Counted from the first letter of the stretch, positions 1-9,205 are shown. The stretch is 64,000 nucleotides of DNA from CAMYMQ01 sp963730305 (GCA_963730305.1 CAVSRB010000004.1:714332-778331); one strand, 5' to 3'. Notes: generated by a model from the letters alone, not told the origin. Program-made: numbers and translations.

Positions 1-2
1 TT

Positions 3-911
3 TGTAGCGCAACCGAGATCGTCGCCGCGCTCGGCCACCGCGACGGGCTGGTGGGCCGCTCGCACGAATGCGACTACCCGCCGGGGGTCGAGTCGCTGCC
101 GGCGCTGACCGCGCCGCGCTTCGACACCGGCGGCGTCAGCGCCGACATCGACCGCCGGGTCAAGGACATCATCGGCTCGGGGCTGGCGGTCTACGACGTC
201 GACGAAGCGCAGCTCCACGACCTCGCGCCCGACGTCATCGTCACCCAGGACCAGTGCGACGTCTGCGCGGTCAGCCTCGCCGACGTCGAGGCGGCGGTGT
301 GCGGCTGGACCGGGCGCGACACCCGGATCGTCTCGCTCAAGCCGGAGAAGCTCGCCGACGTGTGGGACGACATCGGCGCGGTGGCGCGGGCGGTCGACGC
401 CACCGATGCCGGCGCCCGCCTGATCGCCGACCTGAAGGAGCGGATCGCGACCATCGCCGCGCGCGCCCAGGCCCTGCCCGAGCGGCCCCGGGTCGCCGTG
501 ATCGAATGGATCGACCCGCTGATGACCGGCGGCAACTGGATGCCCGAGCTGGTCGCGCTGGCCGGCGGCGAGAATCTGCTCAGCGACCCGGGCAAGCATT
601 CGGAATGGATCACCTGGGAGGCGCTGGCCGCGGCCGATCCCGAGGTGATCGTGGTGACGCCGTGCGGCTACGGCATCGACCGCGCCGCCGGCGAGATGCC
701 GTCGCTCGAGGCGCGGCCGGGCTGGGCCGGACTGAGCGCGGTGCGCAACGGCCGGGTCGCGATCGCCGACGGCCATCAGTATTTCAACCGGCCGGGGCCG
801 CGGCTGGTCGAATCGCTGGAGATCCTGGCCGAGATCGTCCATCCGGGTGACTTCGACTTCGGCTGGAAGGGGCGCGGCTGGGTGCCCCACGGCGCGGCGG
901 CCGGCCGATGA
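3..911 (+). CDS. BtuF/TroA-like cobalamin-type ABC substrate-binding protein, 5' end missing
   Basis: Partial gene: the frame is open from base 3, so the start and any signal peptide lie outside the window. The visible 302 residues begin CSATEIVAALG, then GRSHECDYPPGV, which is the typical opening of cobalamin-binding periplasmic proteins of the BtuF class. TQDQCDVCAVS follows and is also characteristic. The fold is expected to be two TroA-like lobes binding a corrinoid or other metal chelate outside the inner membrane. No permease or ATPase gene is visible, so the ligand is inferred from family only. The stop overlaps the next ATG (ATGA at 908-911), suggesting co-translation with the thioesterase gene. 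Confidence 0.85.
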   Translation, partial: CSATEIVAALGHRDGLVGRSHECDYPPGVESLPALTAPRFDTGGVSADIDRRVKDIIGSGLAVYDVDEAQLHDLAPDVIVTQDQCDVCAVSLADVEAAVCGWTGRDTRIVSLKPEKLADVWDDIGAVARAVDATDAGARLIADLKERIATIAARAQALPERPRVAVIEWIDPLMTGGNWMPELVALAGGENLLSDPGKHSEWITWEALAAADPEVIVVTPCGYGIDRAAGEMPSLEARPGWAGLSAVRNGRVAIADGHQYFNRPGPRLVESLEILAEIVHPGDFDFGWKGRGWVPHGAAAGR

Positions 912-1306
912 GCGTCGCCGACAAGGTCGCCATCGACCGCTACCAGGGTTCGATCGACTTCTCGATCGTCGAGCGCGGCCCGGATCTCACGGTCGGCGAG
1001 ATGCCGGTCGGCGCGGGCGTGCTCAACCCGTTCGGCACGGTCCATGCGGGGGCGATCCTGTGGTTCGCCGACGTGATCGCCACGGTGATGGCGACGCAGG
1101 CGAGCGAGGTCCAGCCCGACGGGCGCGGCTTCCCGCTCGCGCTCACCCTCAACGCCAACCTGATCGGCAACCAGGGCGACGGGGTGCTGCGCGCCGAGGC
1201 GCGGTTCGTGCGCAAGGGGCGGCGGGTGTCGGTGGTCCGCACCCTGGTCACCGGCACCGACGGCAAGCTGCTGGTCGACATGACCACGACCCACATGCCG
1301 GCCTGA
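908..1306 (+). CDS. PaaI-family hotdog thioesterase
   Basis: A 132-residue single hotdog-domain protein of the PaaI/YdiI type, which hydrolyses acyl- or aryl-CoA thioesters in the cytoplasm. The motif NPFGTVHAGAILWFAD at residues 40-55 matches the conserved loop and helix of the family (N40, H46, G48 and D55 positions). Length is normal for the family. It starts four bases inside the upstream binding-protein gene, so the two are probably one transcript, although no functional link between them is obvious. The acyl substrate cannot be told from sequence. Confidence 0.88.
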   Translation: MSVADKVAIDRYQGSIDFSIVERGPDLTVGEMPVGAGVLNPFGTVHAGAILWFADVIATVMATQASEVQPDGRGFPLALTLNANLIGNQGDGVLRAEARFVRKGRRVSVVRTLVTGTDGKLLVDMTTTHMPA

Positions 1307-1438
1307 GACCGCTTGGCAGCACTCCCGTTCAGAGGCTGCCAAGCCATTGAAATAGAATAGAAAAATATCGACACGCCGGAATCGGCGCGCAACAATGTTC
1401 CCCGCGATGGCCGCGCAATTGCCATTGGAGAGGTGAGC

Positions 1439-1702
1439 ATGTCGGATCTGCAGCTACAGTTGGCGGGGCACCGGATGACCACGGCGGAGATCATCTATCG
1501 AATGCCCGATCACCCCAGTCTGCTGCAAACCTACGTCTGGCAAAGTCTCGACACCGCGCCGCGGTTCCCGAAGCTGAGCGGCTTCCTGCGCTTCTGGGAG
1601 CAAAACCTGGACGGCGCGCTGCACCTGGTCCGGGTCGCCAGCGCGCCGCTGGTCCAGCCGGCCGAGTTCCAGTTCCGCGACGGCGAGCTGGTCCTGCACT
1701 AG
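1439..1702 (+). CDS. usg: Usg-family protein
   Basis: An 87-residue protein beginning MSDLQLQLAGHRMTTAEI and containing the family hallmarks DHPSLLQTYVWQ and APRFPKLSGFLRFW. Usg proteins are small, conserved in Alphaproteobacteria and named from their position near a trp gene; their biochemical role is unknown. The ATG at 1439 is preferred to the in-frame GTG at 1433 because GGAGAGG (1427-1433) lies five bases before the ATG. No trp gene is adjacent here, so the gene stands alone between the thioesterase and the kinase. Confidence 0.85.
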   Translation: MSDLQLQLAGHRMTTAEIIYRMPDHPSLLQTYVWQSLDTAPRFPKLSGFLRFWEQNLDGALHLVRVASAPLVQPAEFQFRDGELVLH

Positions 1703-1867
1703 CGCCCGGCGCGCCCGTTCCCGGGCTGCCGCCCGGGCCCGGTTTCGGCTGCGGTTCACGAACGGCCGACCCGCGACGTAAATGGTTGCGTGGCGTCGGA
1801 CCGACCGGCATTCTAGATTCCGTCGCCCAGCCGCCGGCTGTGCCGGCCCCAAGCGCCAACGCCCGCG

Positions 1868-3709
1868 ATGACGGAATCCACCCGGATCAGCCACACCCTG
1901 CCCAAGGGCTACCAACTCGAGGACTTCGAGATCGAAGAGGTGCTCGGGATCGGCGGATTCGGCATCACCTACAAGGCGCGCGACGTCCACCTGAACCGTC
2001 CGGTCGCGATCAAGGAGTACATGCCGTCCGGCATGGCGGTGCGGGACAAGGAGGCCGCCACGGTCTTCCCCGCCAGCGATTCCCACAAGGACGACTTCGA
2101 ATGGGGGCTCGACCGTTTCCGCAAGGAGGCGGAGACGCTGGTCTCGTTCCGGCACCCCAACATCGTCTCGGTCTACCGCTTCTTCCGGGCCAACGGCACC
2201 GCCTACCTCGTCATGGAGTACGAGGACGGCAAGAGCCTGGCCGACATCCTCGGCGCCAGCAACACGCTGAGCGAGGGCGAGGTCGACGAGATCATCTACC
2301 CGCTGCTCGACGGGCTCGAACAGGTCCACGACGCCGGCTTCATGCATCGCGACATCAAGCCGGCGAACATCTTCATCCGCCGCGACGGCCAGCCGGTGCT
2401 GATCGACTTCGGCGCCGCGCGCCAGGCGCTGGGCGGCCACAGCCAGGCGCTGACCAGCATCGTCACCGCCGGCTACGCGCCCTACGAGCAGTACGCGAGC
2501 GACTCGGTCCAGGGGCCGTGGAGCGACATCTATGCCCTCGGCGCGACGCTCTATCGCGCCGTCACGGGCGTGCGGCCGGTCGAGGCGCCCAAGCGGGCCG
2601 GCGCGGTGATGCGCGGCGAGCCCGATCCCAACGAGCCGGTCGCCGAGGTCGCCAAGGGCAAGTATTCGGCGACCCTGCTGACCGCGATCGACGCCGCGCT
2701 CAACGTGCTGGAGGGGCAGCGGCCCCAATCGGTCGCCGAGTTCCGCAACTACCTGATGGGCATGGCGCGGGCCGAGGCGGATACCGCGGTCAACGCGGCG
2801 GCCGCCCCCGGCCCGGCCGGTGAGGGCGCGACGCTCTATGTCGGCGGCGCCGTCCGTGCCAGCGAGCCGACGGCGCCGACGGCGCCTCCCGCGGCGGCCG
2901 CCCCGGCGGCACCGGCTGGGGCCTGGCCGGCGACGGCAGCCACCGCGCCGACCAGGGAGCCGTCGCACACGCCGACCTATCCGCCGCCCGACGCCGGCCC
3001 CAAGTCCCCGAAGAAGGCGCTGATCTGGGCGCTGGTCGGCCTGGGCGCTTTCGTCGTCATCGGCGGCGCCGCGGCCGGCGTCTATTTCGTCGATCAGCAG
3101 CAGCAGGCCGACGCGGACGCCGCGCGGCGCGCGCGCGACCAGAAGCTCGCCGAGGAGCGCCGCAAGGCCGCCGAGCTCGAAGCCAAGCGCCAGGCCGAGT
3201 TGAAGCGCCAGGCCGAGCTCAAGCGGCAGGCGGAACTCAAGCGCCAAGAGGAGCTGAAGCGGCAGGAGGCGGACCGCAAGAAGCGCGAGGAGGACGAGGC
3301 GCGCCGCAACAACAACGGGGTCAACCCCAACGCCCCCGAACAGGAGATCAAGCCCAACAACAATAACGACAGCCAGACGCGGAAGGATCCGCTGCCCGAC
3401 GCGCCGACCGCGGGCGAGCCGGGCGGGCTGATCGGCCGGTGGTGCAGTCCGCGCTCCCACATCACCTTCAGCGCGCGCACGATCGCGATCCGGAACCTCA
3501 AGTCGAACTGGACCGCCGTCTACCATGTCAGCCGCTACAGCATCACGCCGACGGTGGTGACGATCTACTTCACCGGCTCGAGCAAGGTCGGCAACGGCAT
3601 CTTCGTGTTCAGCCGCGAGCGGCACAGCACCATCCGCATGACCCTGACCCGCGCCTATTTCGGGAAACGGTGGCGCAGCTTCTCAACGTATTTCTCTAGG
3701 AGCTGCTGA
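1868..3709 (+). CDS. Membrane-anchored Ser/Thr protein kinase with periplasmic coiled coil
   Basis: A 613-residue Hanks-type kinase. The kinase domain (about 20-290) has the glycine loop GIGGFGITY (27-35), Lys49 in VAIKEY, HRDIKPAN with Asp162 and Asn167, and the DFG Asp180, so it should be catalytically active. A Pro/Ala linker leads to one membrane segment (about 384-406). Beyond it are a charged coiled coil built on repeated KRQAEL units (about 420-480), an Asn-rich stretch, and a C-terminal beta-rich domain (about 520-613) starting GLIGRWCS. Predicted topology puts the kinase inside and the coiled coil plus terminal domain in the periplasm, as in a sensor. Thirty bases downstream lies a pseudokinase-TIR gene, its probable partner or substrate. 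The signal sensed is unknown. Confidence 0.9.
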   Translation: MTESTRISHTLPKGYQLEDFEIEEVLGIGGFGITYKARDVHLNRPVAIKEYMPSGMAVRDKEAATVFPASDSHKDDFEWGLDRFRKEAETLVSFRHPNIVSVYRFFRANGTAYLVMEYEDGKSLADILGASNTLSEGEVDEIIYPLLDGLEQVHDAGFMHRDIKPANIFIRRDGQPVLIDFGAARQALGGHSQALTSIVTAGYAPYEQYASDSVQGPWSDIYALGATLYRAVTGVRPVEAPKRAGAVMRGEPDPNEPVAEVAKGKYSATLLTAIDAALNVLEGQRPQSVAEFRNYLMGMARAEADTAVNAAAAPGPAGEGATLYVGGAVRASEPTAPTAPPAAAAPAAPAGAWPATAATAPTREPSHTPTYPPPDAGPKSPKKALIWALVGLGAFVVIGGAAAGVYFVDQQQQADADAARRARDQKLAEERRKAAELEAKRQAELKRQAELKRQAELKRQEELKRQEADRKKREEDEARRNNNGVNPNAPEQEIKPNNNNDSQTRKDPLPDAPTAGEPGGLIGRWCSPRSHITFSARTIAIRNLKSNWTAVYHVSRYSITPTVVTIYFTGSSKVGNGIFVFSRERHSTIRMTLTRAYFGKRWRSFSTYFSRSC

Positions 3710-3720
3710 ACCGCAGCAGC
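3702..3720 (+). promoter_or_regulatory. Hairpin at the kinase/pseudokinase-TIR junction
   Basis: Perfect seven-base inverted repeat GCTGCTG / CAGCAGC with a five-base loop (AACCG). It covers the kinase stop codon (3707-3709) and ends one base before a possible TTG start (3722). There is no T-tract, so it is unlikely to be a terminator. It may tune translation or mRNA stability between the two genes (inference). Confidence 0.35.
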
Positions 3721-3739
3721 GTTGAAGCGGGGAATACGG

Positions 3740-5725
3740 GTGACTGGGGATGTGCCCCTGGCGGCGGGTGCCAGGGTCGGGCCATACGTCGTCGACGCCG
3801 TCATCGGGGTCGGCGCCGACCATCTGACCTACCGCGCCGTCAACGAGGAGACCGGGCGCCAGTTGGCGCTGAAGGAGTTCAAGCCGGCCGGCTGGGTGGT
3901 CCGGGCCGCGGACGGGCGCACGCTCGTGCCGCGCGCGCCCGAGGACGCGGAGCCCTTTGCCGCGCTTGCCGCCGAGATCGCGGCGCAGACCCGCGGCCGC
4001 GAACGGTTCCGCCATCCCAACGTCATCGCGATCTTCGACGTCGTCGCCGCCAACGGCACCGTCTATCTGGCGATGGACCGCTATCCGGGCCGGCCGCTGT
4101 CGACCCTGCTCGGCCCCGGCGAGGCGCTCGACCGCAACGAGGTCGACGAGATCCTGGCCCCGCTGCTCGATGGCCTCGAGGCGCTGCACGACGACGGCCT
4201 GGTCCACCTCGACATCAGCCCGGCCAGCCTGTTCATCCGTCGCGACGGCCGGCCCATGCTCGGCCGCGCGTCGCTGCACCCGGCGGCGCGCCGGGGCGAG
4301 GGCCGCAGCTTCGTGCTCGGCGACGACGACGCCTACTTCGCCGAGGAGCTGTTCTTCCCCGAGCGGCCGTTCGGCCCGTGGACCGATATCTACGGCCTGT
4401 CGGCGACTTTCTACCGGCTGATCGCCGGCACCCCGCCGCCCAACGTGGTCAAGCGGATCAAGGAGACCGCGCGGTCGCGGCCCGACCCGGCGCTCGCGGT
4501 GCTGACCGGACTGCGCAACCAGTGGCACGACGACCTGATCGACACGCTGAGCCGCGGCATGGCGATCGACGCCGACGACCGCATCGCGTCGGTCGACCGG
4601 TTCCGCGCCGGCATCGAGGGCGCCGACGGCGTGCGGCGCGCGCCGGCCAACGACCGCACCGGCGACGGCCGAGCCGGCGATGCCGGCGACGGCGAGGATC
4701 TCGGCGCCGATGTCGACGACGCCGCCTGCGCGGCCGAGGAGGGGCCGCCGACGGTCCGCATCCGCCGCGACGGCGGGCGGGCGGTCGCGGTCGAGGAGGT
4801 CGTGGTCCAACCGTCGGGCCGGACCGCCGAGCCCGAGTTGCCGAACCGGCCGCCGCTGCGGCTCTACCGCGGCGGCAAGCAGCTCGTCGAGGCCGACGCC
4901 GATCCGGCCAAGGGGGCGCCGCCGGCGGTCCGCCCGATCGCGGACGACGCCGAGCGGCTGGCGCCGCGCTTCACCCTGTTCGCGCCCGAGCGGGCCGCGG
5001 CCGACCGTTGGACCCCGGCGAGCCTCTACCTGCACGAGCCCGGGCTGGAGACCTCCGTCCGGCGCTTCCACGCCGGCGACCGGGTCCAGGCCGACCCCGT
5101 CCGGCCGCGCGACGCCGCGCGCATCGCGCTCGGTCCCGGCGCGCCGGTCAGCCTCGTCCCCGAGACCGAGACGGTGGCGGTCAACCCGGCGCGGGTCACC
5201 GTCGCCTGGCACGAGAACCTGCACCGGGTCGACTTCCGGTTCCGCCGCCTGCCCGATGCGGTCGACGCGGGCGAGACCGTCGACCGGCTGCTCGCCTTCG
5301 TCGGTCCGGTCCTGGTCGGCGAGATCCCGTTGCCGGTCGCGGAGCCGGGCGACCGCGCCGCGGGTGCGACCACGCCGGGCTTCACCCGCGTCTACCTGTG
5401 CGCGGCCGACGAGGATCTGGACGTCACCGCGGCGATCGACGAGGCGGTCCGGCACCTGCGCATGCCCTTCATCGGCGAATGCGCGGCGCTGCGCGCCAAG
5501 CCGGCGTGGGATCGCGAGCTGTTCCACAAGATCGAGCAGGCCGACGTGTTCCTGTTGTTCTGGTCCGACGCCGCGGCGCGCTCCGAGCGCATCCGCAAGG
5601 AGTGGGAATTCGCCGCCGACCTCGACCGCGACCGCTTCGTCCGGATCGTCCGCCTGCGCGACGCCGACACACCGCCGCCGCCCGATCTGGCCGGCGCACC
5701 CCGGCACCGCATCCAGCTCGGCTGA
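3740..5725 (+). CDS. Pseudokinase-TIR domain fusion protein
   Basis: About 661 residues. The N-terminal third has a Ser/Thr kinase fold but is degenerate: Lys45 (LALKEF) and Asp158 remain, while HRDIKPAN has become HLDISPAS and the DFG motif is replaced by MLGRAS, so no metal-binding Asn or Asp is left. A Pro/Ala-rich linker and an all-beta middle domain (about 400-525) follow. The C-terminus (about 540-655) looks like a bacterial TIR domain: RVYLCAADED, then ADVFLLFWS, then SERIRKEWEFA, keeping the glutamate (about 621) at the NADase catalytic position. The GTG at 3740 with GCGGGGAA just upstream is preferred; TTG 3722 is the alternative. It is probably co-transcribed with the active kinase upstream. 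Role inferred: kinase-regulated TIR effector or signalling enzyme. Confidence 0.82.
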   Translation: MTGDVPLAAGARVGPYVVDAVIGVGADHLTYRAVNEETGRQLALKEFKPAGWVVRAADGRTLVPRAPEDAEPFAALAAEIAAQTRGRERFRHPNVIAIFDVVAANGTVYLAMDRYPGRPLSTLLGPGEALDRNEVDEILAPLLDGLEALHDDGLVHLDISPASLFIRRDGRPMLGRASLHPAARRGEGRSFVLGDDDAYFAEELFFPERPFGPWTDIYGLSATFYRLIAGTPPPNVVKRIKETARSRPDPALAVLTGLRNQWHDDLIDTLSRGMAIDADDRIASVDRFRAGIEGADGVRRAPANDRTGDGRAGDAGDGEDLGADVDDAACAAEEGPPTVRIRRDGGRAVAVEEVVVQPSGRTAEPELPNRPPLRLYRGGKQLVEADADPAKGAPPAVRPIADDAERLAPRFTLFAPERAAADRWTPASLYLHEPGLETSVRRFHAGDRVQADPVRPRDAARIALGPGAPVSLVPETETVAVNPARVTVAWHENLHRVDFRFRRLPDAVDAGETVDRLLAFVGPVLVGEIPLPVAEPGDRAAGATTPGFTRVYLCAADEDLDVTAAIDEAVRHLRMPFIGECAALRAKPAWDRELFHKIEQADVFLLFWSDAAARSERIRKEWEFAADLDRDRFVRIVRLRDADTPPPPDLAGAPRHRIQLG

Positions 5726-5757
5726 GTTCCCAGCGGGCGAGAGTGGGGTCGGGCGTG

Positions 5758-5777
5758 GGCCGCCGCGTGGGGCGGCC
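5758..5777 (+). terminator. Possible terminator hairpin after the TIR gene
   Basis: Perfect seven-base GC stem GGCCGCC / GGCGGCC with a six-base loop, 32 bases after the TIR stop codon. No T-run follows, so intrinsic termination is weakly supported. Confidence 0.3.
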
Positions 5778-5856
5778 GGAAACCTGTTTGCAATGGAACA
5801 GCTTTCCGTTAGCTTCGCCGCACAAAACCAGGGCTTAAGACAAGACCATTGGGAGG

Positions 5857-7179
5857 ATGACGCGAAGCGTCGCCATCGTCGGCTCGGGTCCGAGCGGGTT
5901 CTACACGGCCGAGGCACTGCTCAAAGCGTGCGATGACGTCGAGATCGACATCATCGAGCGGTTGCCCACGCCCTATGGATTGATCCGCGGCGGAGTCGCC
6001 CCCGACCACGCCAAGACCAAGAACGTCGCACGCGCCTACGAGCGCACGGCGACGGACCCGCGCGTCCGCTATTTCGGCAACATCGAGATCGGCCGCGACC
6101 TGTCGGTCGACGACCTGCGCGACTGCTACGACGCGGTGGTGCTGGCCACCGGCGCGGCGGTCGACCGCACGCTCGGCATCCCGGGCGACGACAAGAAGGG
6201 CGTGGTCGGCGTCGCCGCCTTCGTCGGCTGGTACAACGGCCATCCGGACTTCCGCGACCTCGACCCCGACCTGAACACCGAGTCGGCGGCGGTGATCGGC
6301 ATCGGCAACGTCGCCCTCGACGTCGCCCGCGTGCTGACCAAGACCGCCGACGAGATGGCGGGGACCGACCTCACCGACTACGCCGCCGAGGCGATCCACG
6401 CCGCGCCGATCAAGGACGTCTGCATGTTCGGCCGGCGCGGCCCGCTCCAGGCCCAGTTCTCCAACGTCGAGCTGCGCGAGATCGGCTTCCTCGACGACGC
6501 CTACCCGGTGCTCGACCCGGCCCAGTTGCCCGATGCGGTGCCGGAGCCGATCGCGGCGCGCCGCTCGCCCCGCGACCTGCGCCTGACCGAGAAGAACCTC
6601 GAGACGCTCAAGGAATTCACCCAGGTCACGCCGCGCGGCCGGCACAAGCGCATCCACTTCAACTTCTTCGCCAACCCCGTCGAGATCCTCGGCGGCGACC
6701 GGGTCGAGGGCATCCGGCTGGAGAAGACGATGTGCGACGGCGAGGAACGGTGCGTCGGCACCGGCGAGTTCTTCGAGGTCGAATGCGGCCTCGTGATCCC
6801 GGCGATCGGCTACTATTCCGAACCCATCGACGGCGTGCCGTTCGAGCGCGGCCGGTCGGTCAGTAATGACGGCCGGATCGACACGGGCCTCTATGCGGTC
6901 GGCTGGGTCAAGCGCGGCCCGTCCGGGGTGATCGGCACCAACAAGCCCGACGGCGACACCGCGGCCGAGCAGATCTGCGCCGACTGCCCGAACGGGCACA
7001 AGCCCGGCCGCGCGGCCCTGGAAGCGATGCTGCGGGAGCGCGGCGCCCGCTGGCTGACCTTCGACGACTGGAAGCTGATCGAGGCGGCGGAGGTGGCGGC
7101 GGCACGGAACGGCGCACCCCGGCGCAAGCTGTCGACCGTGGCCGAGATGCTGGCGGTGGTCGACAACAACAAGACGTGA
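5857..7179 (+). CDS. fprA: Ferredoxin--NADP(+) reductase, FprA/adrenodoxin-reductase type
   Basis: A 440-residue flavoprotein. GSGPSGFYTAEAL near the N-terminus is the FAD dinucleotide fold, PTPYGLIRGGVAPDH is the FprA/adrenodoxin-reductase signature, and GIGNVALDVAR near residue 150 is the NADP-binding fold. The C-terminal GWVKRGPSGVIGTNKPD is also typical. It moves electrons between NADP(H) and ferredoxin in the cytoplasm. GGGAGG directly abuts the ATG, an unusually short spacing, but the FAD motif starts at residue 8 so no later start is possible. It lies upstream of korAB, whose reaction makes or uses reduced ferredoxin, suggesting a functional link although a 160-base gap separates them. 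Confidence 0.9.
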   Translation: MTRSVAIVGSGPSGFYTAEALLKACDDVEIDIIERLPTPYGLIRGGVAPDHAKTKNVARAYERTATDPRVRYFGNIEIGRDLSVDDLRDCYDAVVLATGAAVDRTLGIPGDDKKGVVGVAAFVGWYNGHPDFRDLDPDLNTESAAVIGIGNVALDVARVLTKTADEMAGTDLTDYAAEAIHAAPIKDVCMFGRRGPLQAQFSNVELREIGFLDDAYPVLDPAQLPDAVPEPIAARRSPRDLRLTEKNLETLKEFTQVTPRGRHKRIHFNFFANPVEILGGDRVEGIRLEKTMCDGEERCVGTGEFFEVECGLVIPAIGYYSEPIDGVPFERGRSVSNDGRIDTGLYAVGWVKRGPSGVIGTNKPDGDTAAEQICADCPNGHKPGRAALEAMLRERGARWLTFDDWKLIEAAEVAAARNGAPRRKLSTVAEMLAVVDNNKT

Positions 7180-7251
7180 TCGTTTGAGTACAAACATTCT
7201 CAGTTTGGATATTTTAAACCTGAAATAAATTTGCTAGTTTCCCGGGCCGAG

Positions 7252-7277
7252 CCGACCTAGGTAGTTGCTAGGGTCGG
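7252..7277 (+). promoter_or_regulatory. Hairpin in the korA leader
   Basis: CCGACCTA and TAGGGTCGG pair with a single-base bulge around a nine-base loop. It lies in the korA upstream region, just after an AT-rich stretch (7190-7240) that is the likeliest promoter site. Function is unknown; it could be a leader structure or repressor site. Confidence 0.3.
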
Positions 7278-7342
7278 GAATCGCCCATGCGAACATGTCA
7301 CGCCGCGCAGGACGCGGCCGGGCCGAGTGGAGGTTAGTGACC

Positions 7343-9205
7343 ATGGAAGGAGGAGCAGCCGCTGTCCGGGCAGAGATGCCGCGGACGGAGATAGACGAGG
7401 CGGTCATCCGCTTCGCCGGCGATTCCGGTGACGGCATGCAGCTCACCGGCAGTCAGTTCACCCAGACGACGGCGCTGGCTGGCAACGAGCTCGCCACCTT
7501 TCCGGATTTTCCGGCGGAAATCCGCGCGCCTGCGGGGACGACCTACGGCGTCTCGGCGTTCCAGATCCACTTCGGCGCCCGCGACATCCTGACCTCGGGC
7601 GACGAGCTCGACGTGCTGGTCGCGATGAACCCGGCGGCGCTCAAGGTCAACCTGCGCGACCTCAAGGCCGGCGGGCTGATCCTTGTCGACACCGGCGCCT
7701 TCAACAAGCGCAACCTGCAGAAGGCCGGCTACGAAGAGAGCCCGCTCGAAGACGGCAGCCTGGAGAAGTTCCGGGTCGTCCCGATCGACATGTCGGCGCA
7801 CACCCTCGAGGCCGTGAAAGAGTTCGGCATCTCGAACAAGGATGGGTTGCGCTGCAAGAATATCTGGTCGCTCGGGCTGGTCTACTGGATGTACCAGCGC
7901 GACCGCGGGCCGACCACCGAGTGGCTGAAGAAGCGCTTCGCCAAGCGCCCAGAAATCGCCGACGCGAACGTCGCCGCGCTCAACGCCGGCCACGCCTTTG
8001 GCGAGACCGCGGAGATGCCGGCCGAGGTCGGCGGCTTCCACGTCACCACCGCCAAGATCGCGCCCGGCACCTATCGCACCGTGACCGGCACCGAGGGCAT
8101 CGCCTGGGGCCTGATCGCCGGCGCCAAGCTGGCCCATTTGCCGCTGGTCTTCACCGGCTACCCGATCACCCCGGCCTCGTCGATCCTGCACACGCTGTCG
8201 CCGCTCAAGGACTATGGCGTGGTCACCTTCCAGGCCGAGGACGAGATCGCCGCGGTCTGCGCCGCGATCGGCGCCTCCTATGCCGGCGCGCTCGGCGTGA
8301 CGTCGAGCTCCGGCCCGGGCATCGCGCTCAAGACCGAAGCGATCGGTCTGGCGATCATGACCGAGCTGCCGATGGTCGTGGTCAACACGCAGCGCGGCGG
8401 TCCGTCGACGGGCATGCCGACCAAGACCGAGCAGTCCGACCTGTTCCAGGCGGTGTGGGGCCGCAATGCCGACTCGCCGCTGGTGGTGATCGCCGCGTGC
8501 TCTCCGGGCGACGCCTTCTACACCGCGATCGAGGCGGCGCGGCTGGCGGTCAAGTACATGACCCCGGTCATGCTGCTGAGCGACGGCTATATCGCCAACG
8601 CGGCGGAGCCGTGGCTGATCCCCGACTTCGACGAGTTCGAGGAGTTCCCGACCGTCTTCCGCACCGATCCGGAGGGCTTCCAGCCCTACGTCCGCGATCC
8701 GGAGACGCTGTCGCGGCCGTGGGTCAAGCCGGGCACGCCCGATCTGCGCCACCGCATCGGCGGCATCGAGAAGAGCTACGACACCGGCAACATCTCCTAC
8801 GACCCGGAGAACCACCAGCGCATGACCGACGTGCGCGCGGCCAAGATCCGCGGCATCGCCGACGACATTCCCGAGCAGGAGGTCGCCCAGGGCGATCCGT
8901 CGGGCAAGGTCGCGGTGGTCGGCTGGGGCTCGACCTTCGGGCCGATCAGCCGCGCCGTCTCGCGCCTCCGCAACGAGGGCCAGTCGGTCTCGCACATCCA
9001 CATCCGGCACTTGTGGCCGTTCCCGCGCAACCTGGGCGACCTGCTCAAGTCGTTCGAGACCGTGCTGGTGCCCGAGATGAACTCCGGCCAGCTCGTCGCC
9101 ATCCTGCGCAACGAGTACCTGGTCGACGCCCAGGGCATCAACCAGGTCACCGGCCAGCCCTTCAAGATCTCCGTGCTCGAAAACGCCATCCGGGCCTACC
9201 TGTAG
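7343..9205 (+). CDS. korA: 2-oxoacid:ferredoxin oxidoreductase subunit alpha (gamma-alpha fusion)
   Basis: About 620 residues. The N-terminal gamma domain carries FAGDSGDGMQLTG and the alpha domain starts near GTEGIAWGLIAG with the conserved TGYPITPASSILH. Fusion of gamma and alpha is the two-subunit KorAB form that oxidatively decarboxylates 2-oxoglutarate (or reduces and carboxylates succinyl-CoA) with ferredoxin. The ATG at 7343 has GTGGAGG upstream (spacing 9); the frame is open further upstream but without better signals. korB starts 20 bases downstream, so the pair is an operon. Substrate preference (2-oxoglutarate over pyruvate) is inferred from length and family. Confidence 0.92.
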   Translation: MEGGAAAVRAEMPRTEIDEAVIRFAGDSGDGMQLTGSQFTQTTALAGNELATFPDFPAEIRAPAGTTYGVSAFQIHFGARDILTSGDELDVLVAMNPAALKVNLRDLKAGGLILVDTGAFNKRNLQKAGYEESPLEDGSLEKFRVVPIDMSAHTLEAVKEFGISNKDGLRCKNIWSLGLVYWMYQRDRGPTTEWLKKRFAKRPEIADANVAALNAGHAFGETAEMPAEVGGFHVTTAKIAPGTYRTVTGTEGIAWGLIAGAKLAHLPLVFTGYPITPASSILHTLSPLKDYGVVTFQAEDEIAAVCAAIGASYAGALGVTSSSGPGIALKTEAIGLAIMTELPMVVVNTQRGGPSTGMPTKTEQSDLFQAVWGRNADSPLVVIAACSPGDAFYTAIEAARLAVKYMTPVMLLSDGYIANAAEPWLIPDFDEFEEFPTVFRTDPEGFQPYVRDPETLSRPWVKPGTPDLRHRIGGIEKSYDTGNISYDPENHQRMTDVRAAKIRGIADDIPEQEVAQGDPSGKVAVVGWGSTFGPISRAVSRLRNEGQSVSHIHIRHLWPFPRNLGDLLKSFETVLVPEMNSGQLVAILRNEYLVDAQGINQVTGQPFKISVLENAIRAYL

